A DNA stretch of 64,000 nucleotides, from contig NZ_CP060825.1 of NCBI RefSeq assembly GCF_014489615.1, positions 2,701,001 to 2,765,000 of the forward strand, written 5' to 3'. This DNA comes from Streptomyces genisteinicus (lineage in GTDB: Bacteria; Actinomycetota; Actinomycetes; Streptomycetales; Streptomycetaceae). Below the pieces are notes generated by a model. That model searched no databases. It was not told the origin of the DNA and worked only from the letters and a program-made list of their open reading frames with translations. The position numbers were made by a program, and so were the translations under genes. Shown here piece after piece: positions 7,999 to 16,285 of this stretch; within the stretch, counting starts at the first letter, position 1; each line of letters begins with the position of its first letter.

Positions 7999-8652
7999 TC
8001 AGGGCCGTTTGCCGGACGGTGCGGTCGTCCGGCGCCGGTGGCGGGCGACCCGCTCGCGGTTGCCGCACACCTCGCTGGAGCACCAGCGCCGGCGCCCGCC
8101 GCGGGAGGTGTCGAGGTAGACGCGGTCGCAGCTGTCGCCCTCGCAGCGCCTCAGACGGCCGCGGGCGACGGGGTCGGTGAGCAGTTCGACGGCGTCGCGG
8201 GCGACGACGGCGAGCAGCGCGTCGAGGCCGGGCGCGGCGCACAGGGCGCGCACCAGGGTGCCGTCCTCCTCGCGTACGGCCCTGATCCCGGGCGGGGGTT
8301 CGCCCGCGAGGGCGTTGACCGTCGCGAGGACGGGGTCCCAGGCCGGTCCCGGCAGGTCCCCGTCGAGCGCGGCGCCCATCAGCCGGCGGACGCAGCGGCG
8401 CAGTTCGACGAAGCCGTCGACCCATCCGCCGTCGAGCCCGGTGAGCCGGGTGGACGCCGGGACGAGTCCGGCACCGACCAGCCAGGAGGCGAGCCGGCCC
8501 GCTCCGGCGAGCGGTTCACCGGGCGGCTGCACGCCCGGGCCGCCCGGTCCCGGCGCCGTCGCGAGCAGGTCGAGGCAGACGCGTCCCGAGTCGAACCGCC
8601 ATGGTGTGCCGCGCTGTCGCCTGGTCCGGGAGGGGCCCGCACCGACCGCCAT
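7999..8652 (-). CDS. CGNR zinc-finger / ABATE-domain putative transcriptional regulator
   Basis: A 217-residue protein. The N-terminal two thirds fit the stress-induced ABATE domain that begins FDSGRVCLDLLAT. The C-terminal 45 residues carry the CGNR zinc finger: CDRVYLDTSRGGRRRWCSS then CGNRERVARHRR, with four Cys positions and a basic end. Such proteins are presumed DNA-binding regulators, but targets and ligand are unknown. The reading frame starts ATG at 8652, though a later in-frame start is possible because the first 15 residues are low complexity. It stands alone on the minus strand with about 150 bases to the next gene upstream. Confidence 0.8.
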   Translation of the reverse strand: MAVGAGPSRTRRQRGTPWRFDSGRVCLDLLATAPGPGGPGVQPPGEPLAGAGRLASWLVGAGLVPASTRLTGLDGGWVDGFVELRRCVRRLMGAALDGDLPGPAWDPVLATVNALAGEPPPGIRAVREEDGTLVRALCAAPGLDALLAVVARDAVELLTDPVARGRLRRCEGDSCDRVYLDTSRGGRRRWCSSEVCGNRERVARHRRRTTAPSGKRP

Positions 8653-8801
8653 GCCCTGTCACCGCCTCGGTCGTCTCACCGCCGGGTGTCACTCCCCAGA
8701 GTGCCCGCCCGCGGTGACGCCCGGAAGACCTCCCCCGCACCGGTCTGCCCGCGCGGCCGGGACCGGGCCCGCACCGCCGGGACCGGTCGCGGGAGTCCGG
8801 G

Positions 8802-9950
8802 TCAGGGCCCGTCGTACTTGGTGGCCGCCGCCGCGGGGTCCAGGGCCAGCCGGTAGCCGCGCTTGACGACCGTCTGGATCAGCTTGGGCGTGCCCAGGGC
8901 CGTACGGAGCCGGGCCATGGCCGTCTCGACCGCGTGCTCGTCCTTGCCCGAGCCGGGCAGCGCGCGCAGCAGGTCGGCGCGGGAGACGACCCAGCCGGGC
9001 CGGTCGGACAGGGCCCGCATCAGGGCCATGCCGGCGGGCGGCACGGGCCTCAGCTCCTCGTCGACCAGCACGGCGTGACCGCGGATCTCGACCCGGTGCC
9101 CGGAGACCGGCAGCACCCTCGCCCGGGCGGGCAGCTCGGTGCCGAGCAGTTGGACGAGGGGACCGAGCCGGAAGCGTTCCGGCTGGACGGTGTTGACCCC
9201 GGCCGCCTGCAGCGGGAGTGCCGTGACCGGGCCGACGCAGGCCGCGAGCACGTCGTGGTCGAGGGTGCGCAGCAGTTCCGGGAGCACCCCCCTGCTCTCC
9301 GCCCGGGAGAGCAGGGAGACCGCGGCGGGGGCGCTGGTGAAGGTGACGGCGTCGAGTGCGCGGGCGAGGGTGGCGTCGAGCAGCCGGTCGAGCGGGCCGA
9401 GATCCTCCGGGGCCATCCAGCGGTAGACGGGGACGAGGACCACGTCGCCGCCGGCGGCCCGCAGCGACTCGACGAATCCGGGCAGCGGCTCGCCGTGCAG
9501 CTGGAGGGCGATGCGGAGGCCCGCCACGCCCTGCTCCAGCAGCCGGTCGAGGACCTCGGCCATGGACTCGGAGGCCGGCGACCACTCCTCCGTGAGTCCG
9601 GCCGCCCGGATGGCGCCCTTCACCTTGGGCCCGCGGGCGAGCAGTTCGACCCCGCGCAGCCGGTCCAGCAGCTGTTCTCCGATGCCCCAGCCGTCCGCCG
9701 CCTCCACCCAGCCCCGGAAGCCGATCGCGGTGGTGGCGACGACGATGTCGGGCGCGTGGCCGATCAGTTCCTTGGTGGCGGCGAGCAGTTCCGCGTCGTC
9801 CGCCAGCGGCACGATGCGCAGCGCGGGTGCGTGCACGACGGCGGCGCCGCGCCGCTGGAGCAGCGCGCCGAGTTCGTCGGCGCGGCGGGCGGCGGTGACG
9901 CCGACGGTGAAGCCCGCGAGGGGGCCGTGCGGTTGGCCGTGGTCGTGCAT
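8802..9950 (-). CDS. HemD-like (uroporphyrinogen-III synthase) domain fused to OmpR-type winged helix
   Basis: A 382-residue two-domain protein. The N-terminal 270 residues match uroporphyrinogen-III synthase (FTVGVTAARRADELGALLQRRG and later FTSAPAAVSLL). The C-terminal 100 residues form an OmpR/PhoB-type winged helix (MALMRALSDRPGWVVSRADLL ... TVVKRGYRL), so the protein is likely a DNA-binding regulator with a HemD-like sensor rather than a haem biosynthesis enzyme. Its neighbour narK and the same fusion beside narK3 in Mycobacterium (Rv0260c) point to nitrate/nitrite control. I prefer the ATG at 9950 (GGGGA 8 bases upstream) over an in-frame TTG at 10040 that lies in an inverted repeat. 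Confidence 0.85.
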   Translation of the reverse strand: MHDHGQPHGPLAGFTVGVTAARRADELGALLQRRGAAVVHAPALRIVPLADDAELLAATKELIGHAPDIVVATTAIGFRGWVEAADGWGIGEQLLDRLRGVELLARGPKVKGAIRAAGLTEEWSPASESMAEVLDRLLEQGVAGLRIALQLHGEPLPGFVESLRAAGGDVVLVPVYRWMAPEDLGPLDRLLDATLARALDAVTFTSAPAAVSLLSRAESRGVLPELLRTLDHDVLAACVGPVTALPLQAAGVNTVQPERFRLGPLVQLLGTELPARARVLPVSGHRVEIRGHAVLVDEELRPVPPAGMALMRALSDRPGWVVSRADLLRALPGSGKDEHAVETAMARLRTALGTPKLIQTVVKRGYRLALDPAAAATKYDGP

Positions 9951-10031
9951 CTCAGTCGTCCCCACTGGATGAGCCCGGTCGCGGCGCGCCCTCGCGGGCC
10001 GTGCCCCGCGGGGCGGTGAACTGGCGACCGA

Positions 10032-10055
10032 GCCTGTCAAAGGTGCGTGACAGGC
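10032..10055. promoter_or_regulatory. inverted repeat between narK and the HemD/winged-helix regulator
   Basis: GCCTGTCA and TGACAGGC form perfect 8-bp arms around an 8-base spacer. It lies about 80 bases upstream of the regulator start and 65 bases past the narK stop. The position suits an operator for self-regulation; binding by the HemD-like regulator is inference. The minus-strand TTGACAGGC also resembles a -35 element. Confidence 0.45.
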
Positions 10056-10121
10056 CCGGATCGCTCATATTTCCCTGCTGTTACGCGGGTGGCCCCTGAC
10101 GCCGCCGCGCGGAACGCCGTG

Positions 10122-11474
10122 TCACACCCGGGCGTACTCGGGTTCGGGCGCCGTCTCGTTCCGTGCCGTGCGGACGGGGACCGTGACCGGCCGGCGAAGG
10201 TATACCGCCCAGGTGACCAGGCAGCAGAGGGCGTAGTAGCCGAGGAAGGCGACGAAGGCGGAGGTGCCGGTGCCGGCCGTCTGGAAGGACTGGCGGAAGG
10301 CCAGGTTGATGGCGAGGCCGCCGATGCCGCCCACCGCTCCGATGAGCCCCATCGAGCCGCCGGAGAGCCGGCGTCCGTAGGTGGCGGCGGCGTCGCCGGT
10401 CATGCCCAGGGCGAGGGCCTTGTTCTGGAAGATGCCCGGGATCATCTTGAAGGTGGAGCCGTTGCCGAGGCCGCTGAGCACGAAGAGCGCCGTGAAGCCC
10501 ACGAGGAAGACCGGCAGCGACTCCTGGAGCGAGGCGGCGATCACGACCCCCGTCGCGGCGGCCATCGCCACGAAGTTCCACAGGGTGATGCGGGCTCCGC
10601 CGAAGCGGTCCGCGAGCAGTCCGCCGACCGGCCTGATCAGCGAGCCGAGCAGCGGGCCGATGAAGGTCAGCGACGCCGCCTCCAGCGGGGTGCGCCCGAA
10701 CTGGGTCTGGAGGACCAGGCCGAAGGCGAAGCTGTAGCCGATGAACGAGCCGAAGGTTCCGATGTAGAGGAAGGCCATGATCCAGGTGTGACCGTCCCTG
10801 GAGGCCGACCTGAACGCGCCGGTGTCGTTCTTCACCGGGGTCAGGTTGTCCATCCACAGCGCCGAGCAGAGCGCCGCGACGACGATCAGCGGGATGTAGA
10901 CGCCGAGCACGATCCGCGGGTGGGCGGCGCCCGCGGTGCCGATGATCAGCAGCGCGACGAGCTGGATGACGGGGACGCCGATGTTGCCGCCGCCCGCGTT
11001 CAGGCCCAGCGCCCAGCCCTTCTTCCGGAGCGGGAAGAAGGCGTTGATGTTCGTCATCGACGAGGCGAAGTTGCCGCCGCCGACACCCGTCAGGGCCGCG
11101 ACCAGGAGGAGCGTCCCGTAGGAGGTGCCCGGTTCCATGACGGCGAAGGCGGCTCCGGTCGGCAGCAGCAGGAGCAGGGCGCTGAAGACGGTCCAGTTGC
11201 GGCCGCCGAAGCGGGCGACGGCGAAGGTGTAGGGCACCCGGATCACCGCGCCGACCAGGGTCGCGGTCCCGATCAGGAAGAACTTGCCGGCGGGGTCCAC
11301 CCCGTACTCGGGCCCCATGAAGAGGACCATCACGGACCACAGGCTCCAGACGGAGAAGCCGATGTGCTCGCTGAGCACCGAGAAGGCGAGGTTCCTGCGG
11401 GCGACCCGCTCCCCCTTCGTCTTCCAGAAGGTCTCGTCCTCGGGGTCCCACTCGTCGATCCAACGGCCTGCCAT
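10122..11474 (-). CDS. narK: NarK-type nitrate/nitrite transporter (MFS)
   Basis: A 450-residue integral membrane protein with about 12 helices. It carries the nitrate-nitrite porter signatures: FASSMTNINAFFPLRKKGWALGLNAGGGNIG near residues 135-165 and a second glycine-rich motif with LGNGSTFKMIPGIF in the C-terminal half. These motifs line the anion pathway. The ATG at 11474 (MAGRWIDEWDPED) has GGAGG 7 bases upstream and is preferred over an in-frame start 84 bases earlier. It probably imports nitrate or exports nitrite. It lies just upstream of the HemD/winged-helix regulator on the same strand, consistent with joint expression. No nitrate reductase genes are nearby. Confidence 0.9.
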   Translation of the reverse strand: MAGRWIDEWDPEDETFWKTKGERVARRNLAFSVLSEHIGFSVWSLWSVMVLFMGPEYGVDPAGKFFLIGTATLVGAVIRVPYTFAVARFGGRNWTVFSALLLLLPTGAAFAVMEPGTSYGTLLLVAALTGVGGGNFASSMTNINAFFPLRKKGWALGLNAGGGNIGVPVIQLVALLIIGTAGAAHPRIVLGVYIPLIVVAALCSALWMDNLTPVKNDTGAFRSASRDGHTWIMAFLYIGTFGSFIGYSFAFGLVLQTQFGRTPLEAASLTFIGPLLGSLIRPVGGLLADRFGGARITLWNFVAMAAATGVVIAASLQESLPVFLVGFTALFVLSGLGNGSTFKMIPGIFQNKALALGMTGDAAATYGRRLSGGSMGLIGAVGGIGGLAINLAFRQSFQTAGTGTSAFVAFLGYYALCCLVTWAVYLRRPVTVPVRTARNETAPEPEYARV

Positions 11475-11568
11475 CGTGCGCCTCCACCTGGGTCCGGTCG
11501 TGGGCACGACGGTAGACAGGGCTCGTTTCAGCGCGGTGGCACGAGGTGACCGGTGCAAAACGTTGCTC

Positions 11569-12582
11569 TCACTCGGCGGGCGCCTCCGCGGTGAGGGCCC
11601 CCGGGCGGCCGGGACCGCGGCCGGCGGTCCGCATCACGGCGGCGTCCTGGTCCGGCAGCCACTCCCCCGGCGTGCGGCGCAGCCATCCCTCGTCGGCCGC
11701 GAGGCGGGCGGCGGCCGTCCGCAGGGCGTCGAGACCGGGGTGGCGCAGTCCCCTGCGCCAGACCATGGACAGCGGGGAGAGCGGTACGGGATCGGTGATC
11801 GGACGGCACACCGTGCCGGGCATCGGGGGGAAGCCGGTCACCGCGAGGACCGGGGTGCGGTTCTTGGCCATGACCCGGCGGAACTCCTCCGCCCCCACCG
11901 CCATCGGCGCCGGGGGCGCCACGGCGACGTCCCGTCCGTCGAACAGCAGGATGGCGAGGTCGGTCCACTCGCGGGTGCGCGGGTTGCCCGCGCCGGCGTA
12001 GACGCTCTCGCCCGCCAGTGCGTCCAGCGGTACGCGTTCCAGGGCGGCGAGCGGATGGTCCTCGGGCAGCAGCACCGCCATCGGTTCCAGCCGTACGGGC
12101 AGATGGTCGAGCGCGGTCCGGGCGGCGGGGGCGAGTCCGGCGAAGCGGCCGAAGGACACGTCCAGCCGCCCTGCGGCGATCTCCGCCGCGGCTCCGGTGA
12201 GACCGCTCTCGTAGCGGGCCATCAGCTCGCAGTCCGGGGCCAGTTCGCGCGCGAGGGCGAGCACCCGCCCGGAGGTCATGCCCGCGCTGTTGAGATCGAC
12301 GAGGAGCGGGCGCCCGGTGCCCGCGGCGGCGGCGAGCAGTTCGTCCTGGGCGAGGAGCAGCCGCCGCGCGTAGGGCAGCAGGCGCTCGGCGTCGGCGGTC
12401 GGCGCGACCTGCCGGGTGGTGCGGACGAACAGGTCGACGCCGAGCTCCCGCTCCAGCCGCCCGATGTCGCGGCTGAGGGCCTGCTGGGCGGTGTAGAGGC
12501 GGGCGGCGGCCCGGGTGAAGTGCAGTTCCTCGGCGACGGCGACGAAGGCGCGCAGCAACCGGGGGTCGATGTCTCGGGTCAC
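11569..12582 (-). CDS. LysR-family transcriptional regulator
   Basis: A 337-residue LysR regulator. The winged helix-turn-helix is at residues 6-65 (LLRAFVAVAEELHFTRAAARLY with QALSRDIGRLERELG), followed by the linker helix and a type-2 periplasmic-binding-like effector domain from about residue 92 to 300. It starts with GTG at 12582. It is divergent from an MFS exporter gene starting at 12666, and such pairs usually mean the regulator controls the exporter; the effector is unknown. The C-terminal 40 residues are Pro/Gly rich and likely disordered. Confidence 0.9.
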   Translation of the reverse strand: MTRDIDPRLLRAFVAVAEELHFTRAAARLYTAQQALSRDIGRLERELGVDLFVRTTRQVAPTADAERLLPYARRLLLAQDELLAAAAGTGRPLLVDLNSAGMTSGRVLALARELAPDCELMARYESGLTGAAAEIAAGRLDVSFGRFAGLAPAARTALDHLPVRLEPMAVLLPEDHPLAALERVPLDALAGESVYAGAGNPRTREWTDLAILLFDGRDVAVAPPAPMAVGAEEFRRVMAKNRTPVLAVTGFPPMPGTVCRPITDPVPLSPLSMVWRRGLRHPGLDALRTAAARLAADEGWLRRTPGEWLPDQDAAVMRTAGRGPGRPGALTAEAPAE

Positions 12583-12587
12583 AGCGC

Positions 12588-12611
12588 ATTCAACAACACG
12601 GATGCGTGAAT
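12588..12611. promoter_or_regulatory. candidate LysR binding site in the divergent intergenic region
   Basis: ATTCA and TGAAT form an inverted repeat with a 14-base spacer, 6 bases upstream of the LysR start. The spacing differs from the classic T-N11-A LysR box, so support is limited to position and dyad symmetry. Confidence 0.3.
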
Positions 12612-12665
12612 CGCCATCGAGCAGGTGTTGGACCCCTCGCGGCCGCGCGGACGAGGGTGGGCACC

Positions 12666-13970
12666 ATGCACCGCACCTCCCCCCGGCCCGGCCCGGCCGT
12701 CCCCGCCGCCCCGCCCGTGATCGCGCCGGGTGCCCCGGCCTTCGCGCCGCGTGCCGTGACCGGCCCGGCCCGGGAGGGGCTGCGGGCCCGGCGCCGCCGA
12801 CCTCCGGGCCCCTACCGCCGGCTGTTCGCGGTGCCGGGCACCCGTGCCTTCACCGCGGGGAACCTGCTCGCCCGGCTGCCGATGGGCATGTTCGGCGTCA
12901 GCGCGGTCGTCATGGTCGCCGGCACGTACGGCTCGTACGCGCTCGCCGGCGCGGTGACGGCGGCCGGTCTGGCGGTCACCGCCCTGGTGGCGCCGTGGAC
13001 CGCGCGGCTCGTGGACCGGTACGGGCAGGCGCGGATCGCCGTGCCGGCGGCCGCCCTGGCCGTCCTCGGGCAGCTGGCGCTGGTGGTGTGCGTCTGGCGC
13101 GAGGCCCCGGCGTGGACGCTGTTCGCCGCCTACGCGGCGACCGCGACCTGCCCCAACACCGGCGGCATGGCCCGGGCCCGCTGGGCGCGTCTGTACCGGG
13201 ACGACCCGGGCGCCCTGCACACGGCGAACTCCTTCGAACAGGCCGCCGACGAGCTCTGCTTCATGCTCGGCCCGGTGCTCGCCGCAGTCCTGTGCTCGGC
13301 GCTCTTCCCGCAGGCGGGCACCCTGACCGGAGCGTTCCTGCTGCTCACGGGGGTGCTGCTGTTCACGGCCCAGCGCTCGACCGAGCCGCCGCCCGCACCC
13401 CGCGCCGCGTCCGGCTCGCCGCTGCGCGCCCCCGGCATGCGGCCCCTGCTCACGGTGTTCCTGGCGACCGGGGCGGTCTTCGGGTCCGTGGAGGTCGTCA
13501 CCCTCGCGTTCGTCGACGGCCCGGCGGCCGGGGCGGTGCTGGGACTCATGGCGGCCGGCTCGTGCGCGGCCGGTCTGGTGCACGGCAGGGTCCGGCGGTC
13601 CGTGGGCCTGGTGGCGTGCCTGGCCGCGATGACCGCCCTGATGACCCTGCCGCTGCTGGCCGCCGCGGGGACCGGCTCGGTCCCGGCCGTGGCCGTGTCG
13701 CTGCTGGTGGCGGGCGCGGCGACGGCACCGACGATGGTCACGGGGATGACGCGGGTGCAGCGGCTGACGCCGGAGGGCCGGACGAACGAGGGCATGACCC
13801 TCGCGGTCACGGCCCTGCTCGGGGGCATCGCCGCAGGCTCGGCGGGCGGGGGCTGGACGGTGGAGCACCTGGGGCCGGCGGCCGGATACGCGGTGCCGCT
13901 CTGCGCGGCGGCCCTGGCACTGGCGGCGGCCGCGGCCGGGCGCTCCACGGCACGGGCCGCGACGGCATGA
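12666..13970 (+). CDS. MFS transporter (drug/metabolite exporter type)
   Basis: A 434-residue membrane protein with 10-12 predicted helices, starting MHRTSPRPGPAVPAA. After a Pro/Arg-rich cytoplasmic N-terminus of about 55 residues come the helices, a conserved loop between helices 2 and 3 (VDRYGQARIAVPAAALAV, motif A-like), and NSFEQAADELCFMLGP in the middle, typical of actinobacterial MFS exporters. Substrate is unknown. The ATG at 12666 is preceded by GAGG 9 bases upstream; an upstream in-frame GTG at 12606 has no ribosome site. It is divergent from the LysR gene and ends at a bidirectional terminator. Confidence 0.85.
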   Translation: MHRTSPRPGPAVPAAPPVIAPGAPAFAPRAVTGPAREGLRARRRRPPGPYRRLFAVPGTRAFTAGNLLARLPMGMFGVSAVVMVAGTYGSYALAGAVTAAGLAVTALVAPWTARLVDRYGQARIAVPAAALAVLGQLALVVCVWREAPAWTLFAAYAATATCPNTGGMARARWARLYRDDPGALHTANSFEQAADELCFMLGPVLAAVLCSALFPQAGTLTGAFLLLTGVLLFTAQRSTEPPPAPRAASGSPLRAPGMRPLLTVFLATGAVFGSVEVVTLAFVDGPAAGAVLGLMAAGSCAAGLVHGRVRRSVGLVACLAAMTALMTLPLLAAAGTGSVPAVAVSLLVAGAATAPTMVTGMTRVQRLTPEGRTNEGMTLAVTALLGGIAAGSAGGGWTVEHLGPAAGYAVPLCAAALALAAAAAGRSTARAATA

Positions 13971-14004
13971 CGAAGGCCCGCCGGCTGCTGCCGGCGGGCC
14001 TTCG
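13971..14004. terminator. bidirectional terminator between MFS gene and tmRNA
   Basis: A perfect 15-bp stem (13971-13985 with 13990-14004) closes a TGCT loop. It starts one base after the MFS stop and lies about 47 bases beyond the tmRNA 3' end, so it can stop both convergent transcripts. Confidence 0.85.
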
Positions 14005-14050
14005 CCCACATGGGATGCGGAGCCTTCGGCCGTGGCCTGAGGGCTCCATC

Positions 14051-14444
14051 GGTGGAGATGGCGGGAATCGAACCCGCGTCCAACGGTGCAGAACCAGGGC
14101 TTCTCCGTGTGCAGTCCGCTGCGATTTTCTCAGCCCCGGAGATCACGCGGACAAGTCTCCGACGGGCTCAGTCACTGTTTGGTTTCCCTCCGGACCCCGT
14201 GACCGGGTCTAGAGGTTTAGTTCCCTAGTTGACGCCAGGAACCGGGTCGGGAACAGCCCCGGGCTGACGCTCCATGAGTGAAGGTTCGTCTCTACTGCTT
14301 ATCAGGCAGCGAGGGCGAAGGCTTCGGAGTTATCGCGCTTGGAATTGGCGATTATTGGTTGCGACATATGGTTTACGAGATCATTGCCGCTTCCTCGACA
14401 CGCTTCCCCTGCCTCGACATCCGCTGTCGAAACCGATCATCCCC
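14051..14444 (-). ncRNA. ssrA: transfer-messenger RNA (tmRNA)
   Basis: On the minus strand it opens with GGGGATGATCGGTTTCGACA, the canonical tmRNA 5' end, and closes with GGTTCGATTCCCGCC and CATCTCCACC. The 5' GGGGATG pairs with 3' CATCTCC to form the acceptor stem; the terminal A of CCA is not encoded. The mRNA-like part encodes the tag ANSKRDNSEAFALAA followed by TGA, ending in the ALAA degron that Clp proteases recognise. With SmpB it rescues ribosomes stalled on broken mRNAs. smpB lies about 120 bases upstream on the same strand. A TACGAT hexamer (minus strand, 14481-14486) is a possible -10 for a short precursor. The exact ends are inferred by pairing. Confidence 0.97.
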
Positions 14445-14565
14445 ATGTTGATTTTTCAAGCCCCCGTGAGGGGCGTTGCCATCGTACGTGACCAACGCAC
14501 GCCGATGCCAGCCTATTCCGCCGGGCCCGCGCGGGCCCCGGATCAGGCGCGCCGCGGCCCGGGGA

Positions 14566-15045
14566 TCAGGCGCGCTGCCTGCGGCGTACCGCCGACATCG
14601 CCCGGTCCGCCTCGCGGCGGTCCTGCTTCTCCCGCAGCGTCTGCCGCTTGTCGTACTCCTTCTTGCCCTTCGCCAGCGCGATCTCGACCTTCGCCCGGCC
14701 GTCCTTGAAGTACAGCGCGAGGGGCACGACGGTGTGCCCCGTCTCCTGGGACTTGGCGTCGAGCTTGTCGATCTCCTCGCGGTGCAGCAGCAGCTTCCGC
14801 TTGCGGCGCGCGCTGTGGTTGGTCCAGGTGCCCTGGGCGTACTCCGGCACGTGCACGTTGTGCAGCCACGCCTCGCCGCCGTCGATCTGGACGAAGCCGT
14901 CCGCGAGGGAGGCGCGCCCCTGGCGCAGCGACTTGACCTCGGTCCCCGTCAGCACGAGCCCGCACTCGTAGGTGTCGAGGATGTGGTAGTCGTGCCGCGC
15001 CTTCTTGTTCTGGGCGATCAGCTTGCGCCCTGATTCCTTTGCCAT
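14566..15045 (-). CDS. smpB: SsrA-binding protein SmpB
   Basis: A 159-residue small basic protein, the family's usual length, starting [20 protein letters not shown]. It contains [19 protein letters not shown], the OB-fold segment that contacts the tmRNA tRNA-like domain, and a long basic C-terminal tail ([22 protein letters not shown]) that fills the empty mRNA channel of a stalled ribosome. It acts in the cytoplasm with the ssrA RNA encoded just downstream. It starts 18 bases after the stop of the S41 protease gene and so is probably co-transcribed with it and with ftsEX. Confidence 0.97.
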   Translation of the reverse strand: MAKESGRKLIAQNKKARHDYHILDTYECGLVLTGTEVKSLRQGRASLADGFVQIDGGEAWLHNVHVPEYAQGTWTNHSARRKRKLLLHREEIDKLDAKSQETGHTVVPLALYFKDGRAKVEIALAKGKKEYDKRQTLREKQDRREADRAMSAVRRRQRA

Positions 15046-15063
15046 AGTGCCGTCATTTTCGCA

Positions 15064-16218
15064 CTACGGGGCACCCCTGAGGCCACCCAATACCGTGCGG
15101 GCCTGCTTCTCCGCGCTCTCGGCCGCGACCAGGTCGGGGGTGATCCCCCGCCCGTCGACGCTGTGACCGGCGGGAGTGCGGTAGTGGCCCACGGTCAGCT
15201 CGGCGACCGAGCCGTCGGGGAGGGTGCTGGGCATCTGCACGGAGCCCTTGCCGAAGGTGCGCGAACCGACCGTGACCGCCCGCCCCCGGTCCTTGAGCGC
15301 CCCGGTCAGCAGTTCGGCGGCGCTCATGGTGCCGCCGTCGACGAGGGCCACCAGCGGCCGCGCCGTGTCCCCGCCCGCCTCCGCGTAGAGCGCCTGCTGG
15401 TCGCCGCGGACGTCGTAGGTGGCGACCAGGCCGCCGTCGAGGAAGGCGGAGGCCGCGGTGACGGCCTCGGAGACCAGACCGCCCGCGTTCCCCCGCAGGT
15501 CCAGCAGAACGCCGGCGCCCCGGGGGGCGCCGCGCACGGCGTCCCGCACCCGTGCCCCGGTGCCCTTGGTGAAGGAGTCGACCTTGATCACCACGGCGCC
15601 GTCCAGGTGGCGCACGGTGACGGACTGGGTCGCCAGGCGGGTGCGGGTGAGGCCGGCGGTCCACTCCCGGCCGTCCCGCTCCAGGCCGACGGCCACCCGG
15701 GAGCCCTCGTCGCCGCGCAGCAGCCCGACCACCTCGGTCACCGGGCGCCGGGCGACGTCCTGCCCGCCGACGCTGCGCAGCCGGTCGCCCGCCCGGACGC
15801 CCGCCCGGTCGGCCGGCCCTCCCGGGCTCACCCGGGAGACCTCCACTCCGCCGTCGCGCGTGCGGCGGGCGCTCAGGCCGACGCCGGTGTACTCGCCGTC
15901 GAGGGCCTCGGCGAACTCCTCGTACTCCTCGCTGTCGTACACGGCGGACCAGCGGTCGCCGCTGCGGCTGACGAACTGCTCGGCCGCGGCGGCACCGGAC
16001 TTGCCGTCGGCCATCGCGTCGGCGGCGGCCCGGGCGACGTCCTCGCGGTCCAGGGACGCGGCGGCGGAACGGACGGCGGGGGCGCCCTCCGGCCGCTCCT
16101 CGTCCTGCGGCAGACCGCCGGTGACGGCCGCGGTGGCGAGCACGGTCGCGAAGACCAACGTCAGGGCCGCCCCGCGGCAGACGCCGCGGGGCCGGGGACT
16201 GAGATCGGGGCCCTCCAT
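15064..16218 (-). CDS. S41 family C-terminal processing peptidase with PDZ domain
   Basis: A 384-residue membrane-anchored or secreted protease. A signal/anchor helix at about 15-36 follows RPRGVCRG. A PDZ domain spans about 112-190 (VSPGGPADRAGVRAGDRL). The catalytic Ser-Lys dyad fits S299 (GGTMSAAEL) and K324 (TFGKGSVQ). The family trims or degrades envelope proteins from their C-termini. I chose the ATG at 16218; longer frames would overlap ftsX. No ribosome site precedes it, and a TAGACT hexamer stands about 13 bases upstream, which suggests a leaderless transcript of its own in addition to read-through from ftsEX. The link to FtsEX-controlled wall hydrolysis is inferred from adjacency. 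Confidence 0.9.
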   Translation of the reverse strand: MEGPDLSPRPRGVCRGAALTLVFATVLATAAVTGGLPQDEERPEGAPAVRSAAASLDREDVARAAADAMADGKSGAAAAEQFVSRSGDRWSAVYDSEEYEEFAEALDGEYTGVGLSARRTRDGGVEVSRVSPGGPADRAGVRAGDRLRSVGGQDVARRPVTEVVGLLRGDEGSRVAVGLERDGREWTAGLTRTRLATQSVTVRHLDGAVVIKVDSFTKGTGARVRDAVRGAPRGAGVLLDLRGNAGGLVSEAVTAASAFLDGGLVATYDVRGDQQALYAEAGGDTARPLVALVDGGTMSAAELLTGALKDRGRAVTVGSRTFGKGSVQMPSTLPDGSVAELTVGHYRTPAGHSVDGRGITPDLVAAESAEKQARTVLGGLRGAP

Positions 16219-16285
16219 GGCGACGAGTCTAGGACAAGCGAAGGGCGCCGTACGGAGGTTGACCGCACGGCGCCCGGGGCGCTTG

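Noticed and set aside
14274..14708. Plus-strand ORF over the tmRNA region
   Set aside because: The sequence is explained by tmRNA and smpB on the minus strand.
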